Source: Aliidongia dinghuensis (GTDB taxonomy: Bacteria; Pseudomonadota; Alphaproteobacteria; ATCC43930; CGMCC-115725). Taken from it: a DNA stretch of 64,000 nucleotides. The position numbers and the translations under genes are program-made. A model generated the notes under the pieces. The model saw nothing but the letters and a program-made list of their open reading frames with translations. It made no database searches and had not been told where the DNA came from. The stretch is taken from contig NZ_BMJQ01000017.1 of assembly GCF_014643535.1 (NCBI RefSeq), positions 1-64,000 on the forward strand. Direction: 5' to 3'. Shown one piece after another: positions 1 through 7,445 of the stretch (the stretch's first letter is position 1; each line of letters opens with the position of its first letter).

Positions 1-111
1 TTCTTCAACAAGCTCAAGCACTTCAGGCGCATCGCCACCAGATATGACCGCAGAGCTATCTATTTCCTCGCCGCCCTGCATCTCGCCAGCGCGATGATCT
101 GGATGCGCTGA
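1..111 (+). mobile_element. IS5-family transposase, C-terminal fragment (cut by window edge)
   Basis: The frame is open from base 1 and ends with TGA at 109-111, giving 36 residues. It reads FFNKLKHFRRIATRYDRRAI and closes with LHLASAMIWMR. The pattern N-K-L-K-x-F-R-R-I-A-T-R-Y-D followed by an Ala/Leu-rich helix is the usual C-terminus of IS5/IS427-type DDE transposases, where Arg-Arg-x-Ala-Thr-Arg-Tyr-Asp lies just after the catalytic Glu region. The 5' part lies outside the window, so it cannot be said whether the element is intact. No terminal inverted repeat was recognised after the stop. Confidence 0.85.
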
Positions 112-365
112 ATGTCGATTCGTCCTAATGGTCCGGGAATATCTCGGATCTGAACGGGGTCTGGTCGTCGACGGCGCTGCGGATGCGCCGGCATGAGGCA
201 AAGCAGACCCCGTTTCCAGTGATCGGCGTTTAGCGGCTGTTTTCCGTCGTCGCCCGGGAGTCTTCGCGGGTTGCGCAATTCGGGTCACTCGAAGGCGCAG
301 CTGCGGGGGCGTGACCGACGGGCCGACGGCAGCGTGGCAGATCGCGGCCTCTCGAGGAGGAATGG
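112..365. other. Intergenic stretch with no recognised gene
   Basis: This DNA lies between the transposase tail and the candidate small ORF at 366. Reading frames here have no family resemblance and implausible Arg/Pro/Ser-rich composition. It should contain the right end of the IS element, but without the left end in view the terminal repeat and target duplication cannot be picked out. Confidence 0.5.
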
Positions 366-518
366 ATGTACTCGCTTTCGGGCAGGTCGCCCGGCCGATT
401 CGGCTCGGGCCATGAGCTCTCGCAACTCACCGATCGCGGGGATGGTCCTGGCGACGTGCTCGGTGCCTGGATTGCCGTGCTGGCACTGTTCGTGGCCCTC
501 GCCTCCTGCTTCGGTTGA
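366..518 (+). CDS. Candidate small membrane protein, 50 aa
   Basis: This short ORF starts MYSLSGRSPGRFG and ends AWIAVLALFVALASCFG before TGA. The last 17 residues form one convincing hydrophobic segment. The ribosome site is unusually strong for this window: GAGGAGG at 354-360 lies five bases before the ATG at 366. A second ATG at 362 is in another frame. The N-terminal half is polar and Gly/Ser-rich, so a cytoplasmic tail with a single C-terminal membrane anchor is likely. I do not recognise a family. Supporting signs are the Shine-Dalgarno sequence and the clean hydrophobic end. Against it are the short length and the position in a poorly conserved region beside an IS remnant. Confidence 0.4.
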   Translation: MYSLSGRSPGRFGSGHELSQLTDRGDGPGDVLGAWIAVLALFVALASCFG

Positions 519-572
519 CCGTGCCCATGCTGGGCACCCTCGGCAACAGGTCAAATCCTTGGAGCAGAGGGG

Positions 573-1028
573 CTAGAAGATCTTCCGGTACTGCACGAAG
601 CCGGAGCGGTCGGCGATCCGGTCATAGAGCTTCATGGCGTCCTTGTTGGTCTCGTGGGTCAGCCAGTGGACCCGTGACGCCCCCGTGGCCCGCGCATGCG
701 CGTAGACATGATCGATCAGCACCCGGCCGGCGCCCGTGCCGCGCGCGGTTTCGGCCACAAACAGGTCCTGCAGATAGATGTAGTCGCCGACCGTCCAGCA
801 CGAGCGGTGGCGGATGTGATGGACGATACCGATCGCCCGGCCGTCGCGGAGCGCCAGCGCGCCTTTCATCGGTTCGGCCGGGTCGAGCAGCCGGGACCAG
901 GTGACCGCGCGGACCTGGTCCGGAAGCTGTGTCTCATAGAAGGTGAGATAGCCCTGCCAGAGCGGGTCCCAGACGTCGTGATCGCCGGCTTCGAGCGGAC
1001 GAACGATGACGGCGGCTTGGTCGCTCAT
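573..1028 (-). CDS. GNAT family N-acetyltransferase
   Basis: A 151-residue single-domain protein of usual GNAT length. It has the N-terminal beta strand VIVRPLEAGDHDVW, the central strand YIYLQDLFVAETARGTGAG and the acetyl-CoA pyrophosphate loop seen as R-G-T-G-A-G (motif A, R/Q-x-x-G-x-G/A). The C-terminal part is VHWLTHETNKDAMKLYDR, where Asn and Tyr occupy the usual motif B positions. Members of this subgroup acetylate small amines, amino acids or protein N-termini, but the substrate cannot be read from the sequence. It stands alone on the minus strand, with no co-directional neighbour closer than 100 bp, and looks like an accessory gene next to the IS fragment. Confidence 0.85.
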   Translation of the reverse strand: MSDQAAVIVRPLEAGDHDVWDPLWQGYLTFYETQLPDQVRAVTWSRLLDPAEPMKGALALRDGRAIGIVHHIRHRSCWTVGDYIYLQDLFVAETARGTGAGRVLIDHVYAHARATGASRVHWLTHETNKDAMKLYDRIADRSGFVQYRKIF

Positions 1029-1130
1029 GGCTGGGGCTCCTGTCGTTGCCGCCTTTCTTATCCCGCCGTGCTGAACGGCGGCAGCGCCAGTGCGGGTGCT
1101 ATCGGCAAGCCACTTTGCGAGCCGCCCGCC

Positions 1131-2297
1131 CTATCCGCCGGTCTTGGCGACGCGCGCCGCCTGCGTCTGCTCGTGCGCGACGATCGCGCTCACGGGCACC
1201 AGCTGAAACCCCTTGGCCGCGACCGTCGGCAGCCATTGCCGGAGCTCGGCGATGGTCGCGTCGTGCGGATGGCCGATCGCGATCGCGACGCCGTTCTTGC
1301 GCGCCACCGCCTCGGTCTGCGCCAGCTCTCGCGCGACCTCGGGATCGGTCATGAAATTGTCGAGGAAGACGTCGCGCCCGACCGATGGCACGCCCATCTG
1401 CCGGGCGGTCGCGAGCCCGACCGAGTGCGGGGTGGTGCGCGAATCGAGGAAGAACAGGCCGCGCTGACGCAGTTGCTCGAGCACGATGGTCATGCCTGGC
1501 TGCGACTCGGTGAATTTGCTGCCCATGTGGTTGTTGACACCGACGAAGCCGTCCATGCGGCCCAACCCCCAGATCACCCGGCGGCGCAGCTCGTCGTCGT
1601 CGAGCCCGGTCACGAGCGCGTTCGGGCCCGGATCGACATGGCGCGCCTGCGGCTCCATCGGCATGTGCAGCATGATCTCGTCGCCATGCGCCCGGCCGAC
1701 CGCCGTCTGCTTCGCCAGGTCGTCGGCATAGGTCATGAACGACAGTGTCAGCGGGCCGGGCAGCGTCATGACCTCGGCCGAGCGCTTGCGGTCGAGCCCC
1801 ATGTCGTCGATCACGATGGCGATCATCGGCTGGCCGGCGACCGGTGCGGACGGCAGCGCGTTGCGTCGCCAGGCCGGCTCGCCGTGGGGCGCCGGCAGCA
1901 CCACAGGCGGCGGCGCCACCGGCTTCGCGGGCTCGACGGGCGGCGGAGCCGGCGGCAGCGAGGCGACCTCGGGGCCTGCAACAGCTTCGGGATCGCTTGC
2001 GGGCGGCGCGCTCTGCGGCTTGGCGGGGCCCTTGTCGGCGGTCGCTTCCTCGATCAGCGGCGCCAGCGTATCGGTGCCATGGCGCTGAGCGGGTTGGACC
2101 GGCTGCGGCGACGGGATGAGCGGCGTCTCGATGCGATGCGGCAGCGACACGCTCTTCTGCTCGGGCTTCTCGGGCCGCGGCGTCTCCCGCTCAGGGGTCA
2201 GGATCAATGCCATGACCCCGGCCGCGAGCGCCAACGCCGCGACCGATGCCCAGAGCTGCCAGCGCCGCTTGCCCCTGCCCGCCATCCCCTTGCCCAC
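1131..2297 (-). CDS. Divergent polysaccharide deacetylase family protein (YibQ-like, PF04748)
   Basis: A 388-residue protein. Residues about 14-33 form one membrane anchor, 36-150 are a Pro/Ala/Glu-rich periplasmic linker, and 156-380 carry the deacetylase-like fold. Visible landmarks are IAIVIDDMGLD, DEIMLHMPMEP, VNNHMGSKFT, LFFLDSRTTP and IAIGHPHDATI, matching the order of Asp, His and Arg motifs in the YibQ/divergent polysaccharide deacetylase family. Relatives often sit beside carboxy-terminal proteases or peptidoglycan hydrolases, but here the gene is divergent from trpG. The first codon appears to be GTG at 2297, with an in-frame ATG at 2285 as alternative. A role in peptidoglycan or envelope carbohydrate processing is inferred from the family only. 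Confidence 0.88.
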   Translation of the reverse strand: MGKGMAGRGKRRWQLWASVAALALAAGVMALILTPERETPRPEKPEQKSVSLPHRIETPLIPSPQPVQPAQRHGTDTLAPLIEEATADKGPAKPQSAPPASDPEAVAGPEVASLPPAPPPVEPAKPVAPPPVVLPAPHGEPAWRRNALPSAPVAGQPMIAIVIDDMGLDRKRSAEVMTLPGPLTLSFMTYADDLAKQTAVGRAHGDEIMLHMPMEPQARHVDPGPNALVTGLDDDELRRRVIWGLGRMDGFVGVNNHMGSKFTESQPGMTIVLEQLRQRGLFFLDSRTTPHSVGLATARQMGVPSVGRDVFLDNFMTDPEVARELAQTEAVARKNGVAIAIGHPHDATIAELRQWLPTVAAKGFQLVPVSAIVAHEQTQAARVAKTGG

Positions 2298-2469
2298 TAT
2301 GCCCCGTCCCGCCTGTTAACCTTGTTGGACGTTGTAGCCGGTTCACATCGGCGCGTCAGCCGGATCCTCTTGCCGCACCCGACCTTTCGAGCCTGCCGCC
2401 AAGCTGCTATATGGGGAGTTCTGCTTGGCCGCCCCGGGGCGCGGCCGGCCGCCATGGACTGTGCTCGCG
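2298..2469. other. Divergent intergenic region between yibQ-like gene and trpG
   Basis: 172 bp should hold promoters for both directions. I looked for a Trp-rich leader peptide and a terminator/antiterminator pair in front of trpG and saw neither. No strong -35/-10 pair stands out. Confidence 0.4.
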
Positions 2470-3054
2470 ATGTTCCTGCTCATCGATAACTACGACAGCT
2501 TCACGTACAATCTCTGGCACTACCTGTCGGAGCTGGGTGCCGAGATCAAGGTGGTGCGCAACGACGCGCTCACGGTCGAGCAAGCGCTGGCGCTGAAGCC
2601 CCAGGGGCTGATCATCTCGCCCGGTCCCGGCACGCCGATCCAGTCGGGCATCACCGTGCCGATCGTCGAGGCGGCGGGTGCGCTGCCGGTGCTGGGCGTC
2701 TGCCTCGGCCATCAGGCGATCGGCGAGGCGTTCGGCGGCCGGGTCGTGCGCGCGCCGGAACCGATGCACGGCAAGCTGAGCCCCGTCACCCACGACGGCA
2801 GCGGCCTGTTCCTGGGCCTGCCGAACCCCATCACCGTCACGCGCTATCACTCGCTGATCGTCGAGCGGTCAAGCCTGCCCGCGACGCTGCGCATCACGGC
2901 GGAGACGGCGGACGGCCTCATCATGGGGCTCGAGCATGTCGAGCGGCCGATCCATGGCGTGCAGTTCCATCCGGAAAGCATCGCGTCCGAGGCCGGCAAG
3001 CCGCTGCTCGCCAATTTCCTGGCGCTCGCGACCGGCCGGAAGATTGCCGCATGA
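2470..3054 (+). CDS. trpG: Anthranilate synthase glutaminase subunit
   Basis: A 194-residue class I glutamine amidotransferase that supplies ammonia to TrpE for anthranilate synthesis, the first committed step of tryptophan biosynthesis. The start is the ATG giving MFLLIDNYDSFTYNL, the canonical N-terminus; an upstream TTG at 2425 would add an unrelated tail. The oxyanion motif SPGPGTP, the catalytic Cys78 in GVCLGHQ, and His167/Glu169 in FHPES complete the triad. The length is typical of a free TrpG subunit. TrpE is not in the window, so trpE is unlinked or lies elsewhere. The protein could also serve 4-amino-4-deoxychorismate synthase (PabA role), as in many bacteria. The stop overlaps the trpD start by 4 bp. 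Confidence 0.95.
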   Translation: MFLLIDNYDSFTYNLWHYLSELGAEIKVVRNDALTVEQALALKPQGLIISPGPGTPIQSGITVPIVEAAGALPVLGVCLGHQAIGEAFGGRVVRAPEPMHGKLSPVTHDGSGLFLGLPNPITVTRYHSLIVERSSLPATLRITAETADGLIMGLEHVERPIHGVQFHPESIASEAGKPLLANFLALATGRKIAA

Positions 3055-4079
3055 CCCAGCCGAACTTCAAGACCTGGCTTGCCGAACTCGCCAACGGCAA
3101 AGAGCTCGACGAGCAGGAAGCCGAAGCCGCGTTCGACATGATGATGTCGGGCGATGCGACGCCGTCGCAGATGGGCGCCTTCCTGATGGCGCTCCGCCTG
3201 CGCGGCGAGACGGTCGAGGAGATCACCGGCGCCGCCCGCAGCATGCGCGCCCGCGTGCTGCCGATCGACGCCCCGCCCGGCGCCATCGACACCTGCGGCA
3301 CCGGTGGCGACAGCAGCGGCACGTTCAACATCTCGACCGCGAGCTCGCTGATCATTGCCGCTTGCGGCGTGCCGGTCGCCAAGCACGGCAACCGCGCCCT
3401 CTCCTCCAAATCCGGCGCCGCCGACGTGCTGACCGCGCTCGGCGTCAACATCGACGCGCCCATGGAGCTGGTGCGCCAGGCGCTGTGGGAGATCAACGTC
3501 GGCTTCCTGATGGCGCCCCGCCACCATGGCGCCATGCGCCATGTCGGGCCGACGCGCGTCGAGCTCGGCACGCGGACGATCTTTAATCTGTTGGGCCCGC
3601 TCACCAACCCGGCTGGCGTCACGCGGCAGGTCATGGGCGTGTTCGCCGCCAAATGGGTGACGCCGCTCGCCGAGGTGCTGCAGCGGCTCGGCAGCGAAGC
3701 CTGCTGGGTCGTCCATGGCGACGGGCTGGACGAGCTCACCACCGCCGGCACCAGCCATGTCGCGGCACTCCGTCAGGGCAAGATCGAGAGCTTCACCCTG
3801 ACCGCGGCCGATGCCGGCCTGCCCCAGGCGCGACGCGAGGACCTGCTCGGCGGCACGCCGGAGGAGAACGCCGCGATGATGCGGACGCTGCTCGGTGGCG
3901 CCAAGGGGCCGATCCGCGACATCGTGCTCCTGAACAGCGCCGCGGCGCTCCTGGTCGGCGGCAAGGCCGCGGACCTCCGTGCCGGCGTCAAGCTCGCCGG
4001 CGAGGCGATCGACAGCGGCGCTGCGGCCCGCGTGCTCGACCGCCTGATCGAGATCACCAATTCGACGGAAACGGCGTAG
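3051..4079 (+). CDS. trpD: Anthranilate phosphoribosyltransferase
   Basis: A 342-residue protein that transfers phosphoribose from PRPP to anthranilate, the second step of tryptophan synthesis. The signature CGTGGDSSGTFNIST begins near residue 82. KHGNRALSSKSGAADVL carries the PRPP and metal-binding residues, and FNLLGPLTNPAG is the usual anthranilate-channel segment. The size is normal for a stand-alone TrpD, not fused to TrpG. Translation is coupled to trpG through an ATGA overlap, and trpC follows after 9 bp. Confidence 0.97.
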   Translation: MTQPNFKTWLAELANGKELDEQEAEAAFDMMMSGDATPSQMGAFLMALRLRGETVEEITGAARSMRARVLPIDAPPGAIDTCGTGGDSSGTFNISTASSLIIAACGVPVAKHGNRALSSKSGAADVLTALGVNIDAPMELVRQALWEINVGFLMAPRHHGAMRHVGPTRVELGTRTIFNLLGPLTNPAGVTRQVMGVFAAKWVTPLAEVLQRLGSEACWVVHGDGLDELTTAGTSHVAALRQGKIESFTLTAADAGLPQARREDLLGGTPEENAAMMRTLLGGAKGPIRDIVLLNSAAALLVGGKAADLRAGVKLAGEAIDSGAAARVLDRLIEITNSTETA

Positions 4080-4088
4080 GATCTTTCC

Positions 4089-4886
4089 ATGAGCGACATC
4101 CTGGCCGAAATCGTCGCGCGCAAGCGCGACGATCTGAAAGCCGTTAAGACGGCGCAGCCGTTCGCCACGGTCGACCGCGCGGCACGGCAGAGCCCGGCGC
4201 CGCGCGGCTTCGCCGCCGCGATCGAACGCAAGCTTGCCGCCGGCCGCTACGCCCTCATCACCGAGATCAAGCGCGCCTCGCCCTCGGGCGGGCTCATCCG
4301 GCCGGACTTCGACCCGGCAGCGCTTGCCCGCGCCTACGAGGCGGCCGGGGCTGCCTGTCTCTCCGTACTGACCGACGAGCCCTATTTCCAGGGCACCATT
4401 GCGCATCTTCAGGCGGCACGCGCCGCCGTGGCGCTGCCGGTGCTGCGCAAGGATTTCATGGTCGACCCCTATCAGGTGGCGGAAGCGCGGGCGATCGGCG
4501 CCGACTGCATCCTGATCATCATGGCGGCGCTTGCCGACGGCCACGCGGCCGAACTTGCCGCCACGGCGCACGACTATGGGCTCGACGTGCTCATCGAGGT
4601 GCACGACCGCGTCGAGCTCGACCGGGCGCTCAAGCTCGACGCCCGCCTGCTCGGTATCAACAACCGCAATCTCAAGACCTTGAAGACCGACCTCGCCACG
4701 ACCGAAGCGCTGGCCGCCGCCGTGCCGCAGGACCGTGTGCTGGTGAGCGAGAGCGGCCTCAAGACCGCGGCCGATCTTGCGCGCATGAGCGCCGTCGGCG
4801 CCCGCACCTTCCTCGTCGGCGAATCGCTGCTGCGCCAGGAGGACGTGGCGCAGGCGACCTTGCGCCTTCAAGGGCTCGCGGCATGA
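4089..4886 (+). CDS. trpC: Indole-3-glycerol phosphate synthase
   Basis: A 265-residue (beta/alpha)8 enzyme that closes the ring of CdRP to indole-3-glycerol phosphate. The start MSDILAEIVARKRDDL is standard. ITEIKRASPSGG contains the catalytic Lys and the S-P-S phosphate motif, and VLRKDFMVDPYQ, LIEVHDRVELDRAL, GINNRNLKTLKTD and VLVSESGL are the further conserved active-site strands. It is a monofunctional TrpC with no TrpF fusion. Its last bases overlap moaC by 4 bp, so the tryptophan genes run directly into the molybdenum cofactor genes. Confidence 0.97.
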   Translation: MSDILAEIVARKRDDLKAVKTAQPFATVDRAARQSPAPRGFAAAIERKLAAGRYALITEIKRASPSGGLIRPDFDPAALARAYEAAGAACLSVLTDEPYFQGTIAHLQAARAAVALPVLRKDFMVDPYQVAEARAIGADCILIIMAALADGHAAELAATAHDYGLDVLIEVHDRVELDRALKLDARLLGINNRNLKTLKTDLATTEALAAAVPQDRVLVSESGLKTAADLARMSAVGARTFLVGESLLRQEDVAQATLRLQGLAA

Positions 4887-5362
4887 CTGATCTCACGCAT
4901 TTCGACGCCGAGGGCCGCGCCGTCATGGTCGACGTCTCCGACAAGGCGGAGACCGAGCGCGTCGCCGTGGCGCGCGGCTCGATCACCATGGCGCCGGAAA
5001 CGCTGGAGCGCATCCGCCGCGGCGCGGTCGAGAAGGGCGACGTCCTGTCGGTCGCCCGGCTCGCCGGCATCATGGGCGCCAAGCGCACGCCGGACCTGAT
5101 CCCGCTCTGCCATCCCCTCGCCCTCACCTCCGTCAAGCTCGAGCTCCGCCTGGCGCCGGAGCGGAATGCCGTCGAGATCGAGGCGACCTGCAAGCTCAAG
5201 GGCCGGACCGGCGTCGAGATGGAGGCGCTGACCGCCGTCTCGATAGCGGCGCTGACGATCTACGACATGGTGAAGGCGGTCGACCGCGCGATGGTGATCG
5301 GCGACATCCGCCTGGTGCACAAGTCCGGCGGCAAGTCGGGCACCTGGGAGGCGCCACGATGA
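4883..5362 (+). CDS. moaC: Cyclic pyranopterin monophosphate synthase
   Basis: A 159-residue enzyme that, together with the radical-SAM enzyme MoaA, converts the GTP-derived intermediate 3',8-cH2GTP to cyclic pyranopterin monophosphate, the first stable intermediate of molybdenum cofactor synthesis. Start MTDLTHFDAEGRAVMVDVS. The conserved segments AKRTPDLIPLCHPLALT and CKLKGRTGVEMEAL hold the catalytic Lys and Arg residues, and the tail DIRLVHKSGGKSG is the usual C-terminus. ATGA overlaps link it to trpC before and moeA after. MoaA is not in the window. Confidence 0.97.
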   Translation: MTDLTHFDAEGRAVMVDVSDKAETERVAVARGSITMAPETLERIRRGAVEKGDVLSVARLAGIMGAKRTPDLIPLCHPLALTSVKLELRLAPERNAVEIEATCKLKGRTGVEMEALTAVSIAALTIYDMVKAVDRAMVIGDIRLVHKSGGKSGTWEAPR

Positions 5363-6582
5363 TCTCAGTCGCCGACGCGCTCGCCCGGATTCGCGAGGGC
5401 CTGACGCCACTTGGCGCGGAGCTCATCTCGCTCGCCGACGCCTATGGCCGGGTGCTGGCCGAGGATCTGACCGCCCGACGGACCCAGCCGCCCTTCGCCG
5501 TCTCGGCCATGGACGGCTATGCCGTGCGCGCGGCCGATGTCGCGGTGCTGCCGACCCGGCTGAAGCTGGTGGGATATGTCCCGGCCGGCGGCCGACACGA
5601 GGGCACGCTCGGCCCGGGCGAGGCGGTGCGCATCTTCACCGGCGCCCGGTTGCCGGACGGCGCCGACGCGGTTGTGATCCAGGAGGATACCGAGGCCAGC
5701 GACGGCACCGTGCTGGTGCACGACACGGTCGGCGCGTTCGGCCCCGGCCGCCACGTCCGCCAGGCCGGCATCGATTTCGTCGAGGGCGAGGTCGGGCTCA
5801 AGGCCGGCCGGCGCCTGTCCGCCCGCGATGTCGGCCTCGCCGCCGCGATGAACCGGCCCTGGCTCATGGTGCACCGCCGGCCGCGAGTCGCGATCCTGCC
5901 GACCGGCGACGAGGTGGCGCTGCCTGGCGACCCGATCGGCCCGAATCAGATCGTAAGCTCGAACGGCGCAGCCTTGGCCGCGTTGATCGCGGCCTCGGGC
6001 GGCATTCCGATCCAGCTCGGCATCGCACGCGACGACGGCGCCACGCTCAAGACCATGGCGCGCGGGGCCGAAGGGGCCGACCTGCTGGTCACGATCGGCG
6101 GCGCCTCGGTCGGCGAGCATGACCTGGTCAAGTCGGCACTGGGCGAGATCGGCCTCACGGTCGATTTCTGGAAGATCGCCATGCGGCCGGGCAAGCCCTT
6201 GATGTTCGGCCGTCTGGGCGCGACTGCCGTGCTGGGCCTGCCTGGCAATCCAGTCTCGGCGCTCGTTTGCGGCATGCTGTTCCTCAGGCCCGCGCTCGAG
6301 CGGCTGCAAGGCCTGCCGGGCGACGGTCCGCTGCCCGAGCCGGCGCTGGCCGGCGCCGCCCTCGCCGCCAACGACGGCCGCCAGGACTACTTGCGGGCGC
6401 GACTCGTGCGCGGCCCCGATGGCGCCTGGGTCGCGATGCCGTTCGAGAAGCAGGATTCCTCGATGATGTCGGCGCTCGCCGGCGCCGATTGCCTGATCGT
6501 GCGCCCGCCCGCCGCCCCGGCCGTGCCGGCCGGCGCCCCAGTGGACGTCATCCGCCTTAGCGAGGGTGCTTACGCACTCTAA
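5359..6582 (+). CDS. moeA: Molybdopterin molybdenumtransferase
   Basis: A 407-residue protein that inserts molybdate into adenylylated molybdopterin. The N-terminal segment PPFAVSAMDGYAVRAAD, the middle GEAVRIFTGARLPDGADAVV, the MoCF-binding core ILPTGDEV and VTIGGASVGEHDLV, and the loop AMRPGKPLMFG are all present. The C-terminal beta domain (about 330-407) ends with the usual Val/Ile-rich strand. It overlaps moaC by 4 bp and is the last gene of the trpGDC-moaC-moeA transcription unit, because lexA behind it has its own promoter. Confidence 0.97.
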   Translation: MISVADALARIREGLTPLGAELISLADAYGRVLAEDLTARRTQPPFAVSAMDGYAVRAADVAVLPTRLKLVGYVPAGGRHEGTLGPGEAVRIFTGARLPDGADAVVIQEDTEASDGTVLVHDTVGAFGPGRHVRQAGIDFVEGEVGLKAGRRLSARDVGLAAAMNRPWLMVHRRPRVAILPTGDEVALPGDPIGPNQIVSSNGAALAALIAASGGIPIQLGIARDDGATLKTMARGAEGADLLVTIGGASVGEHDLVKSALGEIGLTVDFWKIAMRPGKPLMFGRLGATAVLGLPGNPVSALVCGMLFLRPALERLQGLPGDGPLPEPALAGAALAANDGRQDYLRARLVRGPDGAWVAMPFEKQDSSMMSALAGADCLIVRPPAAPAVPAGAPVDVIRLSEGAYAL

Positions 6583-6609
6583 CGTGCGGGAATGTCACCG
6601 CTTGGACAC

Positions 6610-6638
6610 TTGACCCGACGCCAGAACCAAACTAGAAC
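6610..6638 (+). promoter_or_regulatory. lexA promoter (-35/-10)
   Basis: TTGACC at 6610-6615 and TAGAAC at 6633-6638 are separated by exactly 17 bp. They match the sigma-70 hexamers at 5/6 and 4/6 positions. The -10 element lies inside the first LexA box, the classic arrangement for autorepression. The lexA start codon is 85 bp downstream of the -10. Confidence 0.6.
6624..6638 (-). promoter_or_regulatory. LexA operator (SOS box), perfect GAAC-N7-GAAC
   Basis: GAACCAAACTAGAAC is an exact match on the minus strand to GTTC-N7-GTTC, the SOS box established for alphaproteobacterial LexA. It covers the -10 of the lexA promoter. Confidence 0.85.
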
Positions 6639-6648
6639 ATTTAACAGT

Positions 6649-6663
6649 GTTTAGGTTTTGTTC
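6649..6663 (+). promoter_or_regulatory. Second, degenerate LexA operator GTTT-N7-GTTC
   Basis: GTTTAGGTTTTGTTC differs from GTTC-N7-GTTC at one position and lies on the opposite strand to the first box, centred 25 bp downstream. A paired strong and weak site would give graded autoregulation. Confidence 0.55.
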
Positions 6664-6722
6664 CATCGTCGCCCAAGTGCCCCGGTTGGCCTGAAGCGAC
6701 GCCACAAATGAGGTGCCGCGCA

Positions 6723-7445
6723 ATGTTGACGAAGAAGCAACAGGAACTCCTGATCTTCATCAACGAGCGTCTGACCCAAAGCGGCGTCTCGCCCTCCTTC
6801 GAGGAGATGAAGGAGGCGCTCAACCTCCGGTCCAAATCGGGCATCCACCGGCTGATCAGCGGGCTCGAGGAGCGCGGCTTCATCCGGCGCCTCGCGCATC
6901 GCGCCCGGGCACTCGAGGTGCTGAAATTGCCGGATGCCTTCGCCGCCCCAACCGCGACCGTCGAGAAGGCCGCCGATCGCGGTGGCAAGTTCTCGCCGAC
7001 GGTGATCCGCGGCGACTTCAAGACCGCCCTGCCCGGCACCCCGCCGGACGTCGAGGCCGAGGCGGTGCAACTGCCGCTCTACGGCCGGATCGCCGCCGGC
7101 ACGCCGATCGCAGCACTCCGCGACACCAGCAACACCATCGGCATCCCGGCCGCCATGCTGACCGGCCGCGCCGAGCATTACGCGCTCGAGGTGGCCGGCG
7201 ACAGCATGATCGATGCCGGCGTGCTCGACGGTGACACGGTGATCATCCAGCGCTGCGACACGGCGGACAACGGCACGATCGTCGTCGCTCTGGTCGACGA
7301 AGAAGAGGTCACCCTAAAGCGCATCCGCCGCAAGGGCGCTTCGATCGCGCTTGAGCCGGCAAACAAGGCCTACGAGACGCGCATCTTCGGCCCCGACCGG
7401 GTCAAGGTGCAGGGTCGCCTGGTCGGGCTGTTGCGCCGCTACTGA
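6723..7445 (+). CDS. lexA: SOS repressor LexA
   Basis: A 240-residue repressor of DNA-damage genes that self-cleaves when RecA is activated. The start chosen is the ATG giving MLTKKQQELLIFINERL; the upstream ATG at 6708 only adds five residues. Residues 1-65 are the winged-helix DNA-binding domain with the recognition helix around SKSGIHRLISGLEERG. The cleavage site Ala125-Gly126 is in YGRIAAGTP, the catalytic Ser161 in VAGDSMIDAG and Lys199 in EEEVTLKRI. The linker is long, as usual for alphaproteobacterial LexA. Two operators in front of the gene point to autoregulation. Its 3' end overlaps the converging comEC by 7 bp. Confidence 0.97.
   Translation: MLTKKQQELLIFINERLTQSGVSPSFEEMKEALNLRSKSGIHRLISGLEERGFIRRLAHRARALEVLKLPDAFAAPTATVEKAADRGGKFSPTVIRGDFKTALPGTPPDVEAEAVQLPLYGRIAAGTPIAALRDTSNTIGIPAAMLTGRAEHYALEVAGDSMIDAGVLDGDTVIIQRCDTADNGTIVVALVDEEEVTLKRIRRKGASIALEPANKAYETRIFGPDRVKVQGRLVGLLRRY

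Noticed and set aside
2298..2469. Tryptophan attenuator in front of trpG
   Set aside because: No leader peptide with Trp codons and no alternative stem pair could be drawn.
696..2489. 597-codon + strand open frame
   Set aside because: It is antisense to the acetyltransferase and YibQ-like genes, with Arg/Asp/His-rich composition and no family motifs. Long shadow frames are common in this high-GC DNA.
2847..4871. 674-codon - strand open frame opposite trpD/trpC
   Set aside because: Antisense to well-conserved genes and of low-complexity charged composition.
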